From: Clostridiales bacterium
Lineage (GTDB): Bacteria; Bacillota; Clostridia; Oscillospirales; QAKW01
Direction: 5' to 3'
Assembly: GCA_003343605.1 (NCBI GenBank)
Contig: QAKW01000063.1
Location: 1 to 7,706, forward strand
Length of the DNA: 7,706 nt
Within the stretch, counting starts at the first letter, position 1; each line of letters starts with the position of its first letter. Positions 1 through 6,809 of this stretch are shown here, piece after piece. The translations under genes and the position numbers were made by a program. The notes under the pieces were generated by a model. It saw nothing but the letters and a program-made list of their open reading frames with translations, was not told the DNA's origin and ran no database searches.

Positions 1-316
1 GATGAGGCGGGCGATTGAAGCACTGCCGATGCAGGCTGATCTCGCACTGGTTGACGGGAATACCGCCCGAAATTTGCCGATCCCGGCCCACACCGTGATC
101 GGCGGCGACGGAATATCCCCCTCCATCGCGGCGGCTTCTATTCTGGCAAAGGTTTCAAGAGACCGCCTCTGCCAGGAGCTGGACCGGGATTTTCCGCAAT
201 ATGGAATTGCAAAACATAAAGGGTACTGTACGAAAACACACCGTGAAGCAATATTGCTTTACGGCCCCGCACCCATTCACCGAAAAACCTTTTTAAAGAA
301 AATATTGGGGGAATAA
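1..316 (+). CDS. rnhB: Ribonuclease HII, C-terminal part (partial at left edge)
   Basis: RNase HII cleaves the RNA strand of RNA-DNA hybrids and removes misincorporated ribonucleotides from DNA. Only about the last 104 residues are present. The reading frame is open through the left edge, so the ATG at position 2 is an internal methionine, not the start. Visible family signatures are LVDGN, whose Asp (residue 18 of the fragment) is the third acidic active-site residue; the segment SIAAASILAKVSRDR, whose Asp54 is the fourth; and the C-terminal HKGYCTKTH and YGPAPIHRKTF blocks. The first two catalytic acids lie outside the window. The glycine or proline often seen in HKGY(G/P)T is Cys here, a minor variation. 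The stop is one base from the yraN start, so the two are almost certainly cotranscribed, as is usual in Firmicutes. The assignment is firm. Confidence 0.95.
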   Translation, partial: MRRAIEALPMQADLALVDGNTARNLPIPAHTVIGGDGISPSIAAASILAKVSRDRLCQELDRDFPQYGIAKHKGYCTKTHREAILLYGPAPIHRKTFLKKILGE

Positions 317-317
317 A

Positions 318-674
318 ATGAAGGTTTTCGGATTAGGTTTAAAGGGAGAACAGGCCGCAAAACGCTACCTGATCAAAAAGGGCTATCGGATTTTGAAAAC
401 CAATTTCCAATGCCGGTTCGGAGAGCTGGACCTGATTGCCCGGGATGGGGACTGTTTGGTATTCTGTGAGGTCAAGACCCGCAGCGCCGGGATGATTGCC
501 TTGCCGCAGGAACATGTGAACTACGCCAAGCAGCAAAAAATGATTAAAACAGCGCAGTACTATCTTCAGCAGACACAGCTGGATATGGCGATGCGCTTCG
601 ATGTGATCGCCGTAACCTTTGATCCGGCTGGGAAGCTTTCGGTGGAGCATCTGGAGAATGCTTTTTTAATATGA
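318..674 (+). CDS. yraN: UPF0102 (YraN) family endonuclease-like protein
   Basis: The 118-residue product matches the UPF0102/YraN family in length and motifs. The family has a restriction-endonuclease-like PD-(D/E)XK fold, and its cellular role is not well established. The N-terminal block GLGLKGEQAAKRYLIKKGY is followed by the core RFGELDLIARD (Glu36, Asp38), then FCEVKTR (Glu51, Lys53), which together form the putative metal-binding nuclease centre. RFDVIAV (93-99) forms a later conserved strand. The ATG at 318 has a GGGGGA ribosome binding site about five bases upstream and lies one base after the rnhB stop. Its stop codon overlaps the next ATG (ATGA at 671-674), so translational coupling to the dipeptidase is likely. 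Family membership is secure; nuclease activity is inferred from the fold family only. Confidence 0.93.
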   Translation: MKVFGLGLKGEQAAKRYLIKKGYRILKTNFQCRFGELDLIARDGDCLVFCEVKTRSAGMIALPQEHVNYAKQQKMIKTAQYYLQQTQLDMAMRFDVIAVTFDPAGKLSVEHLENAFLI

Positions 675-1600
675 ATTATTATGGAGACCTGCACTGCGAC
701 ACACTCTGGCGTTGCTTTGAGGCCAGAACAGATCTGAATGCGCCCTCGCTGCAATTGGGCAGAAATCCGCCCTTTCATCATCTGCAGACCTATGCGATTT
801 ATATTCCGGACGCGATAGAAGATAAGTATCATTATTTTCGGGCCGTATACGCCTATGGGCAGGAATTATTCCGGCGCTATCCGGAAATGGTGCTCTGCCG
901 GGATGCAAAAGAAATAGACGCTGCTTTCAAAGCAGGGAAAACCCCTTACCTGCTCAGTATTGAAGGCGGCGGTTTTTTCGAAGAAGACAGGGGCAGGAAT
1001 AAATGCATTGCGCGGGAACTCAAGGAAAAGGGAATCGCGTTTCTGTCGCTTTGCTATAATCGTGGAAATCATCTGGCCGGGGGAACGCTTTGCCCGGAGC
1101 GGGGCCTTTCCGCACTGGGAGCAGACGTGGCGGAATTATTGCGGGAGGAAGGTATTTCTCTGGATCTTTCCCACATGAACCACCGCTCGGCCGATGCTCT
1201 GCTTGCACTGCTGCCGGATGGGGTTGTGGCAACGCATTCCAATTGCTATACGCTGGCACCGCACGGCAGAAATCTAACGGATGATCAGATCCGGGCTCTA
1301 ATCGAAAAAAAGGGCTTGATCGGAATCAATTTTTATCCGCCGTTTCTCTCTGGCAAGCAACAGGCGGACATGGAGGATATTCTGCTTCATATCCGTTACC
1401 TGGAACGGTTGGGCGGCGCGCCAGTCATTGCGTTCGGCAGCGATTTCGATGGCATTGAGGCAACGCCCGACGGGCTCTCCTCGCTGGGGGATCTGCCGGC
1501 TTTAGGCAGTGCACTGGAAAGGGCGTGTACCGCGCCGGCCGCGGCGCAGTATCTATATGAGAATATGAAACGGTATCTGGACGATTTTTTGAAAAAATAA
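671..1600 (+). CDS. Membrane-dipeptidase-like metallopeptidase (family M19)
   Basis: This 309-residue protein is a zinc-dependent dipeptidase of peptidase family M19, the renal dipeptidase type, which hydrolyses Xaa-Xaa dipeptides including some with D-residues at the second position. The metal ligands are all visible: DLHCDTL near the N-terminus (His8, Asp10), the bridging Glu98 in LSIEGG, His168 in LDLSHMN, His189 in ATHSN, and Asp258 in GSDFDG. The RN pair at 200-201 after the second His is also typical. There is no signal peptide or membrane segment, so it is probably cytoplasmic. The ATG overlaps the yraN stop by four bases, and a GGAG lies about 14 bases upstream, which fits coupled translation. 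A terminator directly follows the stop. The substrate is not knowable from sequence; peptide or cell-wall dipeptide turnover is an inference. Confidence 0.92.
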   Translation: MNYYGDLHCDTLWRCFEARTDLNAPSLQLGRNPPFHHLQTYAIYIPDAIEDKYHYFRAVYAYGQELFRRYPEMVLCRDAKEIDAAFKAGKTPYLLSIEGGGFFEEDRGRNKCIARELKEKGIAFLSLCYNRGNHLAGGTLCPERGLSALGADVAELLREEGISLDLSHMNHRSADALLALLPDGVVATHSNCYTLAPHGRNLTDDQIRALIEKKGLIGINFYPPFLSGKQQADMEDILLHIRYLERLGGAPVIAFGSDFDGIEATPDGLSSLGDLPALGSALERACTAPAAAQYLYENMKRYLDDFLKK

Positions 1601-1624
1601 GGGTGCTGTGAAAGCACCCTTTTT
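1599..1624. terminator. Bidirectional intrinsic terminator between convergent genes
   Basis: A 9-bp stem (AAGGGTGCT at 1599-1607 with AGCACCCTT at 1613-1621) encloses a five-base loop. On the plus strand it runs into TTTTT (1620-1624), ending the rnhB-yraN-dipeptidase group. On the minus strand the same stem is followed by TTATTTTTT, so it also serves the DUF1540 gene. It lies between the dipeptidase stop at 1600 and the DUF1540 stop at 1631. Confidence 0.88.
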
Positions 1625-1630
1625 GGAAAG

Positions 1631-1795
1631 TTATTTTTCCCGGTAGGTCTTGCAGAAGGTATCGGCACTGCAGGTGCAGTCCGCACAATCGCAGACTTCG
1701 ATTTTTTCCGCTGTACATTTGTCGTCTGTAGTGTGATAATGACAGTTGGTAACCTTACAGTCAACACCTAAATTAACAGGATTATTCTGGTTCAT
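1631..1795 (-). CDS. Small cysteine-rich DUF1540 protein
   Basis: Read on the minus strand, this is a 54-residue ORF from ATG at 1795 to TAA at 1631-1633. It contains the DUF1540 pattern: VDCKVTNCHYH, then Cys27, TAEKIEV, and a cysteine-dense end (DCADCTCSADTFC). The eight cysteines are at 13, 18, 27, 35, 37, 40, 42 and 48. Such spacing suggests a small metal-binding module, but the family has no established function. The start is supported by AAAGGAG (plus-strand 1806-1812) about ten bases upstream. It is the only protein gene on the minus strand here and converges on the dipeptidase across a shared terminator. The gene is easy to miss because of its size. Family membership is confident; metal binding is inference. 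Confidence 0.88.
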   Translation of the reverse strand: MNQNNPVNLGVDCKVTNCHYHTTDDKCTAEKIEVCDCADCTCSADTFCKTYREK

Positions 1796-1799
1796 GTGT

Positions 1800-1823
1800 C
1801 TAACACTCCTTTCCGGTTGTTAG
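1800..1823. repeat. Inverted repeat CTAACA-N12-TGTTAG in the divergent intergenic region
   Basis: Perfect 6-bp arms (1800-1805 and 1818-1823) flank twelve bases that contain the DUF1540 ribosome binding site (AAAGGAG on the minus strand). As DNA it could be an operator overlapping the candidate -10. As RNA on the minus strand it would place the Shine-Dalgarno sequence in a hairpin loop. The arms are short, so chance occurrence is possible. Confidence 0.4.
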
Positions 1824-1827
1824 TATA
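1822..1827 (-). promoter_or_regulatory. Possible -10 element for the DUF1540 gene
   Basis: On the minus strand the hexamer TATACT lies about 27 bases before the DUF1540 start codon and upstream of its ribosome binding site. The candidate -35 region at 17-19 bp spacing (CGCATA or TTCGCA) is a poor match to TTGACA, so either an activator or another sigma factor may be used, or the element is fortuitous. The -10 overlaps one arm of the inverted repeat at 1800-1823. Confidence 0.35.
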
Positions 1828-1865
1828 AACCAGGATCAAAAAAATATGCGAAAGGCGGAACTGTT

Positions 1866-2651
1866 TTGGCTCTTTTTGTTTTGGGAGATACGCATCTTTC
1901 CTTTACTGTAAATAAGCCGATGAATATCTTCGGAACCGGCTGGGAAAACCACGCCGAAAAGATTTGCCGGCAATGGAATCAGGCGGTCACACAGCAGGAC
2001 ACGGTTGTTTTGGCGGGAGATATTTCCTGGGCGATGACGCTGGAGGAGGCAAAGGCGGATTTTCTTTTTTTGCACCAGCTGCCCGGCCGGAAGATAATTT
2101 TAAAGGGAAATCACGATTACTGGTGGACGACCGCTGCTAAACTTACGCGGTTTTTCGAAACAAACGGCTGGAACGATTTTTCAATTTTATATAATAATGC
2201 GGCTGTGGTGGAAAACCGGGCCATTTGCGGCACGCGCGGCTGGAATATTGATTTACCGGGAGAGCAGGATCAAAAGATAATCAGGCGCGAGGTGCAGCGG
2301 CTGGCATTATCGCTGCAGGCCGCGCCGGAAGATCTGGAAAAAATTGTTTTCTTTCACTATCCGCCGGTCGGCGCTTTGGGATCTCCGTTTTTACCGCTGT
2401 TAAAAAAGTATCGGGTTCGGCAGTGTTATTTTGGGCATCTTCATGGAGAGGCGGCGCGCAGGATGCAGCCGTTTGAAAAGGATGGGATCCGCTTTTCACT
2501 CATATCGGCAGACGCACTGCATTTTCAGCCGTATGAAATAACACCGGATTTTGCCGGCGAACAGACGAGCTGCGGCCCAAATCATCAAAATGGCCAAAAA
2601 GAAGCCTCTTTTTGGCGGAAACTTCTCTCTCTTTTCAAGAGTAAGTGTTGA
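1866..2651 (+). CDS. Calcineurin-like metallophosphoesterase (COG1768-like)
   Basis: This 261-residue protein carries the full set of calcineurin-like phosphoesterase motifs: GDTH (Asp8, His10), AGDISWAM (Asp52), KGNHDYWW (Asn82, His83), FFHYPP (His164) and FGHLHG (His191, His193). Together these make a two-metal hydrolase centre. The WAM and YWW contexts and the GTRGW block (122-126) resemble the bacterial COG1768 group, whose physiological substrate is not settled. There is no signal peptide, so it is probably cytoplasmic. The start is taken as TTG at 1866: it places the first motif right at the N-terminus as the family expects, and AAAGGCGGA lies just upstream. An ATG at 1846 is out of frame. 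The last 25 or so residues are polar and variable. No terminator follows, and its stop overlaps the next promoter, so read-through into tig is possible. Confidence 0.9.
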   Translation: MALFVLGDTHLSFTVNKPMNIFGTGWENHAEKICRQWNQAVTQQDTVVLAGDISWAMTLEEAKADFLFLHQLPGRKIILKGNHDYWWTTAAKLTRFFETNGWNDFSILYNNAAVVENRAICGTRGWNIDLPGEQDQKIIRREVQRLALSLQAAPEDLEKIVFFHYPPVGALGSPFLPLLKKYRVRQCYFGHLHGEAARRMQPFEKDGIRFSLISADALHFQPYEITPDFAGEQTSCGPNHQNGQKEASFWRKLLSLFKSKC

Positions 2652-2676
2652 CTTTTTCCCCCTGAGAAGATAAAAT
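2648..2676 (+). promoter_or_regulatory. Strong sigma-A-type promoter for tig-clpP-clpX-yfbR
   Basis: TTGACT (2648-2653) and TAAAAT (2671-2676) are separated by exactly 17 bp, each one base from consensus. The predicted start of transcription is near 2683, leaving a leader of about 38 bases before tig. The -35 hexamer contains the TGA stop codon (2649-2651) of the metallophosphoesterase gene. Confidence 0.8.
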
Positions 2677-2684
2677 ATTATAGT

Positions 2685-2702
2685 TATGAAGCATCATTCA
2701 TA
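2685..2702. repeat. Inverted repeat TATGAA-N6-TTCATA at the tig transcription start
   Basis: Perfect 6-bp arms (2685-2690 and 2697-2702) with a six-base spacer lie immediately downstream of the predicted start of transcription and just before GGAGG (2704-2708), the likely tig ribosome binding site. The position would suit a repressor operator or a small 5' stem. It is AT-rich and short, so significance is uncertain. It does not resemble the CIRCE or CtsR operators. Confidence 0.4.
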
Positions 2703-2720
2703 TGGAGGTAAATAAAGAGG

Positions 2721-4121
2721 ATGACTGTAAAAGAAGTGAAAAACCTGGAAAATAGCACCGTAGAGATGAACGTGGAAGTGAAAGGCGATGTTTTTAAGGC
2801 CGCTGTAGACGAGGCGTTCCGCAAAAATCTTTCCAAAATGAACGTGCCCGGTTTCAGAAAGGGAAAGGCACCCCGTAAGCTCGTTGAAAAGCTTTATGGC
2901 GAGGGGATCTTTTTTGAAGACGCTGTAAACGCACTCTATCCAAAGGCTTATGAGGATGCAGTGGCTGAAGCGGGAATCAAGCCGGTTGCCCGCCCGGAGA
3001 TTGAAATTACGGAAGTAGACGGCGAAGGTTTTTCCTTCAAGGCAACAGTTGTTGTAAAGCCGGAAGTAAAAGTAAATGCCTATAAAGGAATGAAAGCCGT
3101 CAAAACGGTCTATAATGTTGCTGAGTCTGAGGTGAAAGCGGAGCTGGAGCATCTGCAGAAGCAGAATGAGCGGACGATTGTGGTGGACCGCGCATCCAAA
3201 GACGGCGACACGGTTAATATCGATTTCGACGGTTCTGTAGACGGTGTTCCTTTTGACGGCGGCAAGGGAGAAAATTACGACCTGGTTTTGGGTTCGGGCA
3301 GTTTTATTCCCGGCTTTGAGCCTCAGCTGATTGGAAAAACTGCCGGTGAAGAGGTTCAGGTAGACGTGACATTTCCGGAAGATTACCATGCGGAGAATTT
3401 AAAGGGCAAACAGGCGGTTTTTGCCTGCAAGGTCAATGAAGTAAAAGAGATTGAACTTCCGGAACTGGACGATGAGTTTGCCAAGGACGTCAGCGAATTT
3501 GATACGCTGGCAGAGCTAAAAAAAGATATCCGTAAAAAGCTGAAGGAGCAGAAAGAACGGCAGGCATCAAACGAGCTGGATAATGCGTTGATCGATGCAT
3601 TGCTGGAAAACACCGAGGTGGAAGTTCCCGATGTGATGGTGCAGCAGAAAGTAGACAGCATGTGCGCTGAATTTGAGCAGAGGCTTGCTGGCTCCGGCCT
3701 CAATCTGAAAACATATCTTCAGTATACCCAGATGGACGAAGCTTCTTTCAGAAAAGGCTTTGAAGCGGATGCGTTAAAGCAGGTTCGTGTAAGGCTGGCG
3801 CTTGAAAAAGTGGTGGAGCTGGAAGGAATCGTTGTATCGGAAGAAGAGATTGAAAAGGAATATAAGGAGATTGCAGATGCTTACCAGATGCCGGCAGAGC
3901 AGATCAAGGCTTATATTCCCCAGGAAGATATTACGATGGACTGCGCAGTAGGCAAGGCAGTGGAATTGATTCGCAACCAGGCGGAAATCACCGAGGAGAA
4001 GGCTTCCGCGAAGAAACCGGCTGCGAAGAAAGAAACGGAAGGCGAGAAAAAGCCGGCGGCAAAGAAGCCCGCCGCGAAAAAAACAGCCGCAGCCGGCAAA
4101 GAGGCGGCCGGCAAAGAATAA
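2721..4121 (+). CDS. tig: Trigger factor with a Lys/Ala-rich C-terminal tail
   Basis: Trigger factor is the ribosome-bound chaperone and peptidyl-prolyl isomerase that meets nascent chains at the exit tunnel. The 466-residue product shows the ribosome-docking signature GFRKGKAPR (44-52) in the N-terminal domain (about 1-120). An FKBP-type PPIase domain follows (about 160-243; DGDTVNIDFDG, then FIPGFEPQLIGKTAGE), and then a helical C-terminal chaperone domain to about 422. The final 43 residues or so (424-466) are a low-complexity tail with three PAAKK units and two AAGKE units; typical family members end near 430 residues. The start at 2721 is supported by GGAGG (2704-2708). It is the first gene of the operon behind a strong promoter, with clpP 24 bases downstream. 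Function is firm; the tail's role is unknown. Confidence 0.97.
   Translation: MTVKEVKNLENSTVEMNVEVKGDVFKAAVDEAFRKNLSKMNVPGFRKGKAPRKLVEKLYGEGIFFEDAVNALYPKAYEDAVAEAGIKPVARPEIEITEVDGEGFSFKATVVVKPEVKVNAYKGMKAVKTVYNVAESEVKAELEHLQKQNERTIVVDRASKDGDTVNIDFDGSVDGVPFDGGKGENYDLVLGSGSFIPGFEPQLIGKTAGEEVQVDVTFPEDYHAENLKGKQAVFACKVNEVKEIELPELDDEFAKDVSEFDTLAELKKDIRKKLKEQKERQASNELDNALIDALLENTEVEVPDVMVQQKVDSMCAEFEQRLAGSGLNLKTYLQYTQMDEASFRKGFEADALKQVRVRLALEKVVELEGIVVSEEEIEKEYKEIADAYQMPAEQIKAYIPQEDITMDCAVGKAVELIRNQAEITEEKASAKKPAAKKETEGEKKPAAKKPAAKKTAAAGKEAAGKE
3990..4118 (+). repeat. Low-complexity K/A/P/E-rich coding repeat at the 3' end of tig
   Basis: This segment codes for trigger factor residues 424-466. PAAKK occurs at 433-437, 445-449 and 450-454, and AAGKE at 457-461 and 462-466. 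The three PAAKK units use different codons (for example ccg-gct-gcg, ccg-gcg-gca and ccc-gcc-gcg), so they are repeats at the protein level more than the DNA level. The two AAGKE units are 13/15 identical in DNA, which suggests a more recent duplication. Confidence 0.85.
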
Positions 4122-4145
4122 TTTTGAGATCAAAGGAGATTATCT

Positions 4146-4727
4146 ATGAGTTTAGTACCTATGGTGGTTGAGCAAACCGGTCACGGCGAGCGGTCATACG
4201 ACATCTTTTCCAGATTACTGAACGATCGGATCATTATTCTGGCAGAAGAGGTAAATGATGCAACCGCTAGTCTGGTTATTGCACAGCTGCTGTATCTGGA
4301 AGGTCAGGATCCCGATAAAGACATCAGTTTTTATATCAATTCTCCGGGTGGGTCTGTTACGGCGGGACTGGCAATTTATGATACAATGCAGTATATCAAA
4401 TGCGATGTATCCACCACCTGCGTTGGAATGGCCGCCAGTATGGGAGCCTTTTTACTGGCCGCCGGCGCAAAGGGAAAGCGCTATTGCCTGCCAAACAGCG
4501 AAGTGATGATTCATCAGCCGCTGGGCGGCTTTGCCGGAAGTGCTACGGATGTTGCAATCAGTGCGCAAAATCTCAAAAAAACCAAAGAAAAGCTCAGCCG
4601 GATGTTAGCCGGATTTACCGGGAAAAGCCTGGAAGAAATATTACGGGATACAGACCGGGATAATTTTCTTTCTGCCGAAGAGGCAAAGGAATATGGGCTG
4701 GTAGACGATGTGATCGTTCATCGCTGA
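4146..4727 (+). CDS. clpP: ATP-dependent Clp protease proteolytic subunit ClpP
   Basis: ClpP is the serine peptidase that forms a double heptameric barrel and degrades proteins fed to it by ClpX or another Clp ATPase in the cytoplasm. The 193-residue length is normal. The catalytic triad is complete: Ser98 in GMAASMGAF, His123 in MIHQPLGG, and Asp172 in TDRDNFLSAEEA. The glycine-rich oxyanion region INSPGGSV is at 64-71. The ATG at 4146 is preceded by AAAGGAGA seven bases away. In the handle helix (about 137-152) the sequence ISAQNLKKTKEKL differs a little from common ClpPs, but no essential residue is lost. It follows tig by 24 bases without a terminator, so the two are cotranscribed, whereas a terminator-like hairpin separates it from clpX. 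Confidence 0.98.
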   Translation: MSLVPMVVEQTGHGERSYDIFSRLLNDRIIILAEEVNDATASLVIAQLLYLEGQDPDKDISFYINSPGGSVTAGLAIYDTMQYIKCDVSTTCVGMAASMGAFLLAAGAKGKRYCLPNSEVMIHQPLGGFAGSATDVAISAQNLKKTKEKLSRMLAGFTGKSLEEILRDTDRDNFLSAEEAKEYGLVDDVIVHR

Positions 4728-4733
4728 AAAAAC

Positions 4734-4776
4734 TACGAGAAGGGAATCCAGAGAACGGTTCCTTTCTCGTATTTTT
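4734..4776 (+). terminator. Terminator-like hairpin between clpP and clpX
   Basis: The arm TACGAGAAGGGAA (4734-4746) pairs with TTCCTTTCTCGTA (4759-4771), 13 bp with one G-U wobble and two further inner pairs possible. TTTTT (4772-4776) follows directly. It starts seven bases after the clpP stop and ends three bases before the clpX ribosome binding site, with no room for a separate promoter downstream. It most likely acts as a partial terminator that lowers clpX and yfbR relative to tig-clpP. Confidence 0.75.
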
Positions 4777-4794
4777 GATAAGGAGAAAAAGAAA

Positions 4795-6063
<1,269 letters not shown>

Positions 6064-6068
6064 GAAAG

Positions 6069-6650
6069 ATGAAAAACAGTTGCTTTTTTTCCATGCTCTT
6101 TCGCATGAAATATATCGACCGCTGGGCGCTGATGCGCAACTCCATGAGAGAAACACTCACGGAGCATGCGCAGGAAACGGCTGTTTTGGCGCATGCTCTT
6201 GCCACGATTGGAAACCTGCGCTGCGGTAAAAACTATGCTGCGGACCGGGCGGCGGTGCTGGGGCTGTTTCATGATGCCCATGAAATTCTGACCGGGGATA
6301 TGCCCACGCCGGTAAAATATCAGAATCATGAAATCGAAGCCGCCTTTAAAGGCGTTGAGGAAGCGGCAAACCTGAATTTACTGGCGATGCTGCCGGAGGA
6401 TATGGCAGCGGTTTATAACGATCTGATCCGGGAACAGGACGCGGCCTTGAAGCCTCTGGTAAAGGCTGCCGATAAGCTTTCTGCATTGATCAAATGCATG
6501 GATGAGCGGAAGGCCGGCAATACGGAATTCCTGAAAGCAGAAGCGGCGATCAGGGATCATATCGCCGCGATGCAGCTTGAGGAGGCGGCAATCTTTATGG
6601 AAGAGTTTTTGCCCGCCTTTGAGCTTACGCTGGATGAAATGCGCAGCTAA
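6069..6650 (+). CDS. yfbR: HD-domain 5'-deoxynucleotidase (YfbR family)
   Basis: The 193-residue protein aligns end to end, from memory, with Escherichia coli YfbR, a metal-dependent phosphohydrolase that removes phosphate from deoxyribonucleoside 5'-monophosphates. The HD-domain residues are in place: His33 in TEHAQE, the HD pair His68-Asp69 in LFHDAHEILTGDMPTPVKY, Glu72, and Asp135 in KAADKLSALIKC. Arg18 and Trp19 (DRWALMRN) match residues tied to deoxyribose and 5'-phosphate selection in the E. coli enzyme. Start at 6069 fits the family N-terminus; AGGGGG (6053-6058) inside the end of clpX is the likely ribosome binding site. Only five bases separate it from clpX. In many bacteria lon follows clpX; here it is this nucleotidase. 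A role in dNMP balance is a family-based inference. Confidence 0.92.
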   Translation: MKNSCFFSMLFRMKYIDRWALMRNSMRETLTEHAQETAVLAHALATIGNLRCGKNYAADRAAVLGLFHDAHEILTGDMPTPVKYQNHEIEAAFKGVEEAANLNLLAMLPEDMAAVYNDLIREQDAALKPLVKAADKLSALIKCMDERKAGNTEFLKAEAAIRDHIAAMQLEEAAIFMEEFLPAFELTLDEMRS

Positions 6651-6690
6651 GAGGGCAGACTGCCGGCTGAATTTTCTTGCAAAACTCCTT

Positions 6691-6719
6691 TTGAAATTTT
6701 TTAAAAAGTGTGTTATAAT
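6691..6719 (+). promoter_or_regulatory. Near-consensus extended -10 promoter for the Cys-rich gene and carD
   Basis: TTGAAA (6691-6696) and a perfect TATAAT (6714-6719) are 17 bp apart, and a TG dinucleotide at 6711-6712 makes an extended -10. Transcription should begin near 6726, giving a leader of about 84 bases. The promoter excludes an ATG at 6708 as a translation start, because that codon lies inside the promoter. Confidence 0.85.
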
Positions 6720-6734
6720 GAAACTATACTCAAC

Positions 6735-6787
6735 GTGCAGTTTGCCTGGCGGAACGTAAGTCCGGTTGCAGCAGACTGCACATTTTT
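6735..6787 (+). promoter_or_regulatory. Leader hairpin with U-run: possible attenuator or small leader RNA
   Basis: The arm GTGCAGTTTGC (6735-6745) pairs with GCAGACTGCAC (6771-6781), 11 bp with one wobble, enclosing about 25 bases with a possible small inner CGGA/TCCG stem. ATTTTT (6782-6787) follows. The structure begins about ten bases after the predicted transcription start and ends before the ribosome binding site of the next gene, which is the arrangement of an attenuator or of a terminated leader RNA. I do not recognise a known riboswitch class. Confidence 0.5.
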
Positions 6788-6809
6788 CATTGAAAGGCAG
6801 GGAAATGCG

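Noticed and set aside
1846..1865. ATG at 1846 as start of the metallophosphoesterase
   Set aside because: It is out of frame with the protein; TTG at 1866 puts the first metal-binding motif at the expected distance from the N-terminus.
2694..3389. Long minus-strand open frame of 231 codons opposite tig
   Set aside because: It lies wholly antisense to the clearly coding trigger factor gene, shows no recognisable motif, and has no convincing ribosome binding site. It is a shadow frame.
6642..6680. Possible terminator after yfbR (CAGC...GGC/GCC...GCTG then AATTTTC)
   Set aside because: The pairing is broken by internal loops and the inner stem is only about three base pairs; too weak to annotate.
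6743..6752. TGCCTGGCGG resembling the start of bacterial 5S rRNA
   Set aside because: The similarity stops after ten bases and the flanking sequence folds into an unrelated hairpin, so it is coincidence.
6708..6809. Upstream ATG giving a 123-residue version of the six-cysteine protein
   Set aside because: The ATG lies between the -35 and -10 of a near-consensus promoter, and the extra residues would be read through the leader hairpin. TTG at 6810 is more plausible.
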